A DNA stretch of 64,000 nt from Vanessa cardui (lineage: Eukaryota > Arthropoda > Insecta > Lepidoptera > Nymphalidae), in NCBI RefSeq assembly GCF_905220365.1, contig NC_061141.1:3851501-3915500 (forward strand), written 5' to 3'. Position 1 is the first letter of the stretch. Every line of letters starts with the position of its first letter. This document shows positions 56,516 through 64,000 of the stretch, piece after piece. Both the position numbers and the translations under genes were made by a program. Under the pieces are notes generated by a model that saw nothing but the letters and a program-made list of their open reading frames with translations, was not told where the DNA came from and ran no database searches.

Positions 56516-57540
56516 AGGAAATACAAAAAGAACGAACAAAAGATAAGACACTAAAAACACCATCTTAAAAAAATAAAGGATATGGTTTTACAACGTTTTT
56601 AAAATAGTTTCTTTAAAAACAGAATAAATGTACTTGCATTAATTTGTTGTTTATTTAATTTAAAAATTGTAACTCAAAATTTAGAGTCTGTAACGTCTGA
56701 TTAAGGCAATGGAAACGATTCTTATATACTCATCAAATCCAACATACGACCGTAACATGCATTACGGTACACTGAATCAAAAAGACAGAGGGACTGAGCA
56801 ATGACGTGTTATTATTTTTAAATTCATACACCGCGTGTTTTCGGCCAGGAATATTTTCTTTTTTTTTCTAACCTACAATGGAATATGACCTTTATACATT
56901 CGAAATTAAGACTTATTCGACCTCCTTGTGTTATTTTCGCGGTTTAATATAGATGCACTTGTGCGTGGGTATCGCGCGGTCGGTGCATGACGAATTATTA
57001 GTTTTTAGAATTTGAATTACGAAACGAATTTTCTTCTCTCCGTGACGAATTGTGACGCGATATCTTTTGTCGTTGTGACTGAATAGGCATTAAGTATTGT
57101 AAAGGAGCTGTGGCTAATTTGGTGTATTTTATGATGTTGTAGAAGTTAAATTTATGAAAGGATACTTAGATGTTCGATTTTTGAAAAAATTGGAAACTGT
57201 CGTTTTTTGTTTCGGTATATATGTGTGTGTAAATTAATATACTTACATAGTTATGAAATGAAAGGATTTATTTCGCATGTGATTAAATAAACAATAAGAT
57301 CTTTTTAAAATAAGTACCTTAATTTCTAATATTTGATTATTTAAATGAAGAGCATGTCTACATTACATTTAAATTAAGAACTCGTTGCAAATATTATAAC
57401 TTACCAATTTACGTTTCATTATACGCAATACAAACAAAAACAAATAAAACTTTTAATTGTACCAAAAACAAAATTAGCATATCCTTATGCAAACAGGAGA
57501 TAACAATACCTGTCTATTTTATCCCGAAACCGAACTCCAG

Positions 57541-57660
57541 ACCCCTGCGGCGCTAGCTCCATTGCTGAGCGGATGTGACGTCAATGGATGGGACCCACCT
57601 TCCGGCGCGCGCGCCGCATCCGCTGTCTAATGTCGCTCGCATCCGAATGCGATTTGGCAG
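57541..57660. promoter_or_regulatory. Strong CpG-rich block with CRE site and GC palindrome
   Basis: The most CpG-dense 120 bp of the window: TGACGTCA at 57576-57583 and the 12-bp palindrome GGCGCGCGCGCC at 57604-57615. No ORF with splice support. Likely a promoter, enhancer or ultraconserved non-coding element. Confidence 0.45.
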
Positions 57661-57766
57661 CTATTTGGAAAATATTGCGGTTAATGGAAGCATTTAATGT
57701 GTTTTTAGTTATCTAACGAGTATCTGTTCGAGTTAGTCTCTAAATTGCTTCTTACGACTGTAAATC

Positions 57767-58150
57767 GAGATGGCTCTGCGATTGAAACACCTGAATCTTA
57801 ACTGAAGATTGTTGGTTCAAATGCGGGGATTGAAAACAGCCCGAGTGTGTTTTTTTTTTATTTTATTTACAACATCCACGGGCTCGCAGATGCCCGTGCC
57901 TTTTTTTACATTTTATATTCAATTACATTTTGGCGTTTTATATTTTATACTAAACATCAGCAGATCTTCGCTGGAAATCATTTTTGTGCCCGAGTGTGTT
58001 GTGAATGAGTACATTATACATAGTGAGTAAATCTGCATGTATCAGCTGAAAAACTGTCACATGTACACCAACTTTAATTGGAGCAGCGTGGTGGAATAAT
58101 AACCTTATCTTCTTCTCAAACGGAGAACAGGCCTTAATCCAGAAGAAGGA
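57767..58150 (+). mobile_element. SINE-B split by a later retroposon
   Basis: The head at 57767-57838 (GAGATGGCTCTGCGATTGAA, GTTCAAATGCGGGG) and the 3' body at 58020-58150 (CAGCGTGGTGGAAT, CGGAGAACAGGCCTTAATCC) are separated by an insertion with its own target duplication. Confidence 0.65.
57839..58000 (-). mobile_element. Short retroposon with 13-bp target duplication
   Basis: Direct repeats GCCCGAGTGTGTT at 57839-57851 and 57988-58000 flank 136 bp. Just inside the left repeat is a T-run, so the element lies on the minus strand with a poly(A)-like tail. Near its 3' end a small hairpin (CACGGGCATC, GAGCCCGTG) precedes TGTAAATAAAAT, like the 3' end of a non-LTR retrotransposon. Heavily 5' truncated, no coding capacity. 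Confidence 0.8.
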
Positions 58151-58396
58151 AAGATCCTTCTGTAAATATACAGACTGTCCCTTTGCTTTCCTGTACCTAA
58201 TATAAATGAAATGAATGCACATGTAATGATGATCCTCATTCCTCGTCCTGATCCCCTATGACATAAATAACACATCAAACTAACTTCTGCTAGCATTTTT
58301 ATATACAATATAATAATCTACATCTATATTTATAATATACATGAACATATGTACGATGTTGTGCAAGTTATCAGGGTTGTTTAACATTCCAAAGCT

Positions 58397-58458
58397 AATG
58401 AGCAATACTTAGTATTTCTACTTTGATTGGTTAGTGAGTCAGTGTTATTACAGGTACT
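58397..58458 (+). repeat. Repeat C remnant
   Basis: GAGCAATACTTAGTATTTCT, then TTAGTGAGTCAGTG and TTACAGGTAC. Confidence 0.5.
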
Positions 58459-58459
58459 A

Positions 58460-60588
58460 ACTATGATTAAATAAACGAGTGTATCTCTTCTAGGTATATT
58501 CTAAATGCAAAATCGTTGATAGCTTTTTATTAAAATTAACCTCGTAAAATCTTATATAACATAAAGTAACACAGAAAATAAATAAATAAAACATGGATCT
58601 AGCTTAAATAAAAGAGACGTACAATTTTGACTTCCAGACAACCAAATATAAGGATTGCTAAACATTAATATGTAACTCTTAAAACAGAATCATAAAATCA
58701 TTAATATCTCTATAATATATTAACATACTGTTCGTATTGTCTTGTGCTCATTGTATAACATTGTTTATATAATTTATTTACAATTCTTATAATATAATTA
58801 TACAAATATAACAGAATACATTCTGTATAATGGGATGAACTTGTCAGCAAACAGGCTTAGTCGTTCACTGTAGTTCATTAAGCAACAGTTTAAGATGTTA
58901 AATAAACATTGAAATATTATTGAATAACTGGTCGGTTTAATGCAGTAACGAACATCTACTTTCTACGTTTGGTAATATTACGTCTTCATTAGGAAAGTAA
59001 TACTAATTGATAAGCCTTATTGTTAATAAGATAATAAGTAAAATACTAAGCGTTGTGAATAATTATCAAAGTTTATTTATTAATTTACGTTTACAACGGG
59101 GAAATTATAATTTTAATCAGATGAATTATTATTTTACAATAATAAACTACAATGATTATAAAAAAAATCCTCTTCAAGAAATAAGGCAGAATGAAATCAT
59201 ACCAATTTCAAAATTGAAGAAAACAATTTAAAAAAAACACATTGTAAGCAATTGTATAATACTATCCATACAACCCTAGTAGATTAAGAACGCTAATCAG
59301 CGAGGGTGCAAAATATCCCGAACAACCCTATGCACCCGAGGGCCAAGTGTTAAAAACGCAATGAGATTCAATATCTCTTGAAATACTCTTTATAAAACAA
59401 GAAACATGACAAATTCGACCTTATCTGTAACACAATAAGGTTGTTAAAATTATAGACGATCGGTAAACTAATGTCGGTCCCACACAATAATTCGTAACGC
59501 CTTCAATGTGTCATATCATTCATATATAATACAAATACATATTTTCATTTGCGTCATTATAGTGATGTGTAAAGGGTGCAGTTTATGATAGAGCTTTAAG
59601 AGCAATAAATATTGTAGGGTGGGTTCAACAATTGTTAATATTCATTTATGAATTTTAAATGTTATTTTATGTCAACTGATGAAATTGATAGTTATGGCTT
59701 TATCAGTTCTAAATTTAATTTTGTAAAATTCGATAAAATGTTCGTTTTTTTTTTTTAATTAAAATACGGTCAAAGAAATAAAACACACTGGCCTTGATCT
59801 ATACGGAAGACTATAACTTATAATATGATTTATCAGAAACGTACCAGACAAAATTATATTCTTTGTTTTGAAATGTATAAGATGACCACTAAACAGTTCC
59901 GAACAAAGACAATTTTTTTTATATGGAGAGAACGGGAATAGTCACTGAAACTGTTATGTCATGCTTGTTTCCATACCATATTGTGGTGGAGAGGCTCCTT
60001 TACTAAACGCAAGAAGAAATCTCCAGTCAGTCAGACACTTATTAGTCTTTATTTTGTAACAAACTGTTTTTTTATAAAAATATGAAGTCATAAAAGATTA
60101 ACACAGATTATGTACCGTATCTTGAATTAAATTAGAACGTATCTACTAATGTTTTATATCATTTGATACATATATGTGTCTTTCGTGTATTCATTCCTAG
60201 TATCATAATAGAAAAAAAATCATATGAGAAAAAAGGTAGTTAACATTTTAGCGACAGTATTACTAATGAATATATCGATATTATCAACAGTTAAACGCTC
60301 ATAATTTTGTATCTAGGTTAAATATAATCAAATTATAAAAAAAAATACGTACATAATATGTTTTGTATTGTATATGTATCCGAAAAATATCCAAATTTGT
60401 TTTTAACATTTAGCACTTACGATATTCTTATTTATAAAGTAATAGTTATTATACATGTAACAATCAAAGGACAAAAGCCATTTATCGACAATTTAATTAA
60501 TACTATTCATTATGAATTTTAGAAAAAAATACATTATAAATCTCGACGAAATGTTTTCTTTACTTCGGCTGTAAAATTTATACGGATA
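58460..60588. other. No gene seen
   Basis: Very AT-rich, no repeat family or frame of note. A frame at 59007-59231 is AT-biased and unsupported. Confidence 0.55.
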
Positions 60589-61051
60589 TTTTATTTTATT
60601 TTATTAGGCCAACCAACAGTAGATACAATATCACATGAAAAACTAATTACATTTCAAAATTATCAAAGTAGAAGTTCTGCTATTTACAGGTAGTCTCAAC
60701 GTGCATATTATTAAAAAGAAATTAAATATTATTTAAACTAAAATTATATAATAGAAATAAAAACATATGATTAAATTAAGCACAAATGGAATTCTTTAAT
60801 TTTTGATTGAATAGAAGGCGACTGTCATGACATATGTCTAAATCATTTACTTTCATACTGATCGTGATGTATAACAACGATAATCTCGATGTAATGGAAT
60901 TCATACCTAGTTGCGTTTTCCAAAATCTGGTATAAAAGAAATGGCTCATACTACGAGAATTAATGTGAGGGACGTTTAAATAGAATTTTGTTAAAAGTTC
61001 CGGACAGTCAACATTATTGTTAAATAAAAAAAATAAAAATTTTATTGACAA
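60589..61051 (-). pseudogene. Non-LTR retrotransposon 3' end with ORF remnant
   Basis: The minus strand has an open frame at 60776-61051 containing CPELLTKFYLNVPHINSRSM and ICHDSRLLFNQKLKN, like the ORF end of LINEs whose products close with a cysteine- and arginine-containing C-terminus. Its 3' UTR (GACTACCTGTAAATAGCAGA on the minus strand) ends in a TAAAATAAAAT tail at 60589. The same 3' end recurs at 47735-47870. Confidence 0.72.
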
Positions 61052-61285
61052 TATTTTTCATCTATTCTCCAGACTTTGTATATTGAATAGATTGCATCTT
61101 TCGTTATAATATATGAGTAGTTAAGTGGAATGTATTATAAATAAAGATATATGAATCAAAAATTAAGCAAAGATTATCCAGAGGTTACAGTGACTTGTTT
61201 AATATTTTGGGTTAATAACTGATAACGCTCTTGAAAAAAAAATCTCAAAGACCTTGTTTCAAGTTGAAGTCAAATATCAAAAATA

Positions 61286-61372
61286 TCCTGCCACATATGT
61301 ATATATACACCAACCCTTTTCCACAAAAGGGAAGGGATATCTTAGCCCAACACTGAGACATTTCCTTGACTT
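61286..61372 (+). mobile_element. SINE-B 3' remnant
   Basis: CCTGCCACATATGTATATAT, CACAAAAGGGAAGGG and CTTAGCCCAACACTGAGACA follow the family order. Confidence 0.6.
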
Positions 61373-61552
61373 TAACCAAGACTTAGTAGTATACAGGAAT
61401 TACATAGTATTTTTTATCTAAGGTTAGCTTATCCATATTCTTTATTCGATTGGGTTAGACTTTAATATTTTCCATGTGCCCTGGCTGATCACCAATTAGT
61501 CTAACACGGTATCAAAGTATAATAATATAATAATCTTAAGCACATTTACTGT

Positions 61553-61952
61553 GTAGTAGGGTTTTGTGCCAACTCATCTGCTCGCCAAATGAGTAGGTAC
61601 ACATCAAATATTCTAATACAGTACTCAGTATCGTTGTGTTCAGATTTGAAGGGTGAGTGAGCCAGTGTAATTACAGGCACAAGGGACATAGTATCTTAGT
61701 TCCCAAGGTTAGTGGCGCATTGACGATTTAAGGAATAGTTAATATTTCTTACGGCGTCATTGTCTATGGGTAATGGTGACCACTTACCATCAGATGGCCC
61801 ATATGCTCGTCGGCCAACCTAAACCATAGAAAAGGTACAAGGGACATAACATCTTAGTTCCAAAAGTTGGTTGCGAATTGACGATGTAAAGGAATTTATG
61901 AGCGATTATGACCACTTACCATCATATGATCCATTTGTGCGTTTGCCAAACT
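61553..61952 (+). repeat. Repeat C, one copy plus a partial tandem second copy
   Basis: A complete copy to 61829 (AACCTAAACCATAGAAAAGG) runs straight into a second, deleted copy from 61833 (GGTACAAGGGACATAACATC) to about 61952 (GTTTGCCAAACTATG), both in the same direction. Confidence 0.8.
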
Positions 61953-62365
61953 ATGTATATTATACAATTATATATATACGTACAAATATGTATATGAATA
62001 CATTATATATGTACATATCATACGGTCACCTACGCTTATTCAAATGTAAAATATACTTTATAAATATTTCGGTAATAATTTAAATTCTTCCCAGTCGCCA
62101 TGTCTAGTCTATTTGAATGACAATACCAAGGGGTAGGCGAGTTGAAATGTATGTCTGTCTATATTTATATATATCATGAACTTCCGAAGGGTGAGTTATA
62201 GGAATGGAGCGTGAAGTATATTTTAAACTTTTCAAGAGGGGATTTTAAGTTGAAATTTTGATTTTTTTAAACATAAATCAGTTAATTATATCTTATAAGA
62301 ATTGATTGAAACTACAAGTAAAGTTAAGTTATTGTACTTTCGTATTTATAAAATCGAATCACATC

Positions 62366-62432
62366 AGATAAATTTTATTCAAGTAAACTTCACAATGAAG
62401 CGTTTTTGAATTGTCGATAATTAAATAGAAGT
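62366..62432 (-). mobile_element. LINE-D tail remnant
   Basis: AAATTTTATTCAAGTAAACT and GAAGCGTTTTTGAATTGTCG. Confidence 0.5.
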
Positions 62433-62617
62433 GTAAGAAAAAACTGGCATATTGATATTTTCAAATAGACTGATCTACAATGCTGTTTTTTACAATCATT
62501 AGTGTCCTGTGATGGAACCCGAGCCTAATTCCGGGCATTTTATCTCAAAAAAGTTATTTGTATGAATATTATAAATAAATGAATAATTATTAACAAGATT
62601 TATTCATTAATTAACAG

Positions 62618-62710
62618 GTTCGTTTTTTGCCCAGAGGATCGGAATTGCGATTCAACGGGGAAATGTTGCATTCTTGCCACCAATCCACGCGGTCAAAATT
62701 TATACACTAA
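62618..62710 (+). CDS. Candidate last coding exon of an unknown gene
   Basis: The acceptor TTAATTAACAG opens a frame that has an in-frame TAA just upstream. It encodes 30 residues (VRFLPRGSELRFNGEMLHSC, then a Ser/Thr/Arg-rich end) and stops at TAA 62708-62710. AATAAA occurs at 62769-62774 and 62791-62796. GC content is higher than the surroundings. It could instead be a piece of a retroelement ORF. Phase 0 fits 53131-53184, but many exons could lie between. Confidence 0.33.
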   Translation, partial: VRFLPRGSELRFNGEMLHSCHQSTRSKFIH

Positions 62711-62768
62711 CTAGTTTTAGTTCATATTTGTATATATTTAAGCATTTAATGTTGTTAATTCTTATGTT

Positions 62769-62796
62769 AATAAATTAATATACTTTTAGTAATAAA
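62769..62796 (+). promoter_or_regulatory. Possible poly(A) signals after the 62.6-kb exon
   Basis: Two AATAAA hexamers 59 and 81 bases after the candidate stop. In DNA this AT-rich the hexamer is common, so this only weakly supports the exon. Confidence 0.25.
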
Positions 62797-62841
62797 ACTT
62801 CATTAATTTAGTTCTTAAATTTTGTAAATGGTAAATTAATT

Positions 62842-62893
62842 ATATTTCCCGGTATCTTATTATACATGTGTATAATAAGATACCGGGAAATAT
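62842..62893. repeat. Perfect 25-bp inverted repeat, 2-base loop
   Basis: The left arm 62842-62866 (contains CCCGGTATCTTATTATAC) and right arm 62869-62893 are exact complements around TG. AATGGTA at 62826-62832 has a complement just outside the right arm, so the structure may extend. Confidence 0.95.
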
Positions 62894-63268
62894 AGGTATA
62901 CCATTGCCCATAATATTATGTATGTAGTAATAATAATAAAATTCAACGGTTTTTCTTTCTAAATATGTTTACAAATGTCCTCGGTTTAAAATAAATCTAC
63001 TGTGATAGCCGTGTAACAGAAGACGGGTCGTTAGTATGGGTTCATATCCGCATCGCCACGTGGCCAGTTTAAAATATATTCTACAATACCGTAAGGGTTC
63101 ATCAACATAAATTTAAACAAGTTGAGAGTCGTTTTATTGATAAACTACCTTATTAAACATTCACGTGCTCAGAATTTATAAAATAAAAATGTTTTATCAT
63201 AATGAATATGCATTTTTCAAGGTTTGGAGTTATTTTCACTAAGTTACTCTACTTTAATATGGGTTAGA

Positions 63269-63345
63269 CACACCTGTGGCAGAATTTCATTTAAACGCTA
63301 CTTTCCTAACGCTGTAGCTTTCACTATCGAACATAATGAACTGGA
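63269..63345 (-). mobile_element. SINE-B core remnant
   Basis: ACCTGTGGCAGAATTTCATT and GCTTTCACTATCGAACATAA match the minus-strand core. Confidence 0.5.
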
Positions 63346-63714
63346 ATGAAATGAACTATTAACTAATTATGAATATTTTGACTTAGACTAAACCGTAACA
63401 ATTCTAATTAACACTATGTTATATGGTAATATATTTAATGCAAACCTTTAAATTATTAAATTTTAATATCCGGTGCATGACCTTCAATGAGAATTATTCA
63501 AAAAATCACCTATGTTCTTTCGCAAGGAACAATCTATTCTATTCTCAGTTTTAATAATATTAATCTTTTTCTTTGGCTTCCGGTTTCTGAAAATTTAAAA
63601 ATAACTCAAAATAACTGCACAATATGTATTAGTAAACAACAATGACAGTTATAAAACATTATATTATTTAAATTACCTTTTATACATTTTTAAAGATCAG
63701 CAACTCAGACACGA

Positions 63715-63910
63715 CCAGAAAGAGTACAGGCACAGAAAAAACGGATTATACGCTTTCCGAGACACCGGGATGTACTTACTTCCAGACGCGAAGTGTGTGT
63801 TATTGAGAATTTTTCCAAAGAAAATCGAATAATTTTTTATCGAACCGACATGGGGTTTGAACCTAGAACCTAGGGAATTATAGCCTTATATCAAACGTCG
63901 CAGTCATCAT
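63715..63910 (-). repeat. Repeat G, nearly complete
   Basis: GAAAGAGTACAGGCACAGAA, ACGCTTTCCGAGACACCGGG, then a tRNA-like end CATGGGGTTTGAACCTAGAA. The open frame near 63715-63810 belongs to this repeat. Confidence 0.65.
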
Positions 63911-64000
63911 TATAGTATAGTTGTAGTTGTAATACTATATGAATAGTACTGCTGCTAGAGCGTCTTGATTCTTCTTGGTTAATACAAACTATTCCCTCAG

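Noticed and set aside
60776..61051. 91-residue minus-strand host gene
   Set aside because: The residue pattern and the following 3' UTR, shared with 47.7 kb, mark a non-LTR retrotransposon remnant.
62450..62545. Possible exon encoding MEPEPNSGHFIS
   Set aside because: The donor side is weak (AAAAAA|GTTATT) and no phase partner could be shown; left as background.
63715..63810. Possible exon with acceptor AAGATCAG
   Set aside because: The stretch aligns in order with repeat G, which also explains the tRNA-like end at 63850.
1..64000. CRISPR arrays, rRNA genes, bacterial operons, integrated viruses or toxin genes
   Set aside because: No evenly spaced direct repeats, no conserved rRNA segments, no envelope, capsid or toxin-like frames were seen on either strand.

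Overview
This window is AT-rich eukaryotic nuclear DNA, almost certainly from a moth or butterfly (Lepidoptera). Three things support that. Protein-coding sequence appears only as short exons with GT/AG borders. Most of the rest is decayed interspersed repeats of lepidopteran type: two tRNA-derived SINE families with box A/box B promoters, non-LTR retrotransposon 3' ends with (TTTTGA)n-like tails, and MITEs. There is no operon, Shine-Dalgarno or prokaryotic gene packing. A nymphalid-like butterfly is my guess from the SINE types, not something proven here.

The one gene I can assemble with confidence lies on the + strand at about 27.7-42.8 kb. It has fifteen coding exons whose splice phases all agree, and it encodes a protein of about 609 residues. 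An acidic, Ser/Gly-rich N-terminus is followed by a basic stretch, five C2H2 zinc fingers in tandem (exons 5-9), a long low-complexity/beta-rich C-terminal half (exons 9-14), and a short acidic tail ending in SDSD. It is probably a nuclear DNA-binding regulator; I do not recognise the specific orthologue. Two AATAAA signals lie about 60-80 bp after the stop codon. Single-frame ORF scans miss the gene because most exons are 60-300 bp.

Layout. 0-27.6 kb: no convincing gene. It holds SINEs, LINE tails, a MITE pair (15.6 and 22.9 kb), a (TTTGGC)n array at 22.3 kb, perfect hairpins, and a few CpG-rich islands that could be regulatory (6.9, 12.85, 15.15, 18.5, 21.55 kb). 27.7-42.8 kb: the zinc-finger gene, its introns packed with inverted repeat copies. 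42.8-53 kb: intergenic, with a recent SINE bearing a 13-bp target duplication just after the gene, a third MITE copy, LINE tails and CpG-rich islands. 53-64 kb: mostly repeats and AT-rich DNA, with a weak two-exon candidate gene (53131-53184 and 62618-62710), a strong CpG-rich block with a CRE-like site at 57.5 kb, and a nested retroposon at 57.84-58.0 kb.

I found no CRISPR array, rRNA, true tRNA, virus or toxin gene, and no clearly new multi-gene system. The most interesting signals are the inverted repeat pairs that bracket single exons of the zinc-finger gene, a phase-compatible cryptic exon in its intron 13, CTCF-like motifs on both sides of it, and several datable nested insertions. Repeat boundaries were read by eye from similarity between copies in the window, and most are good to about 5-20 bp.
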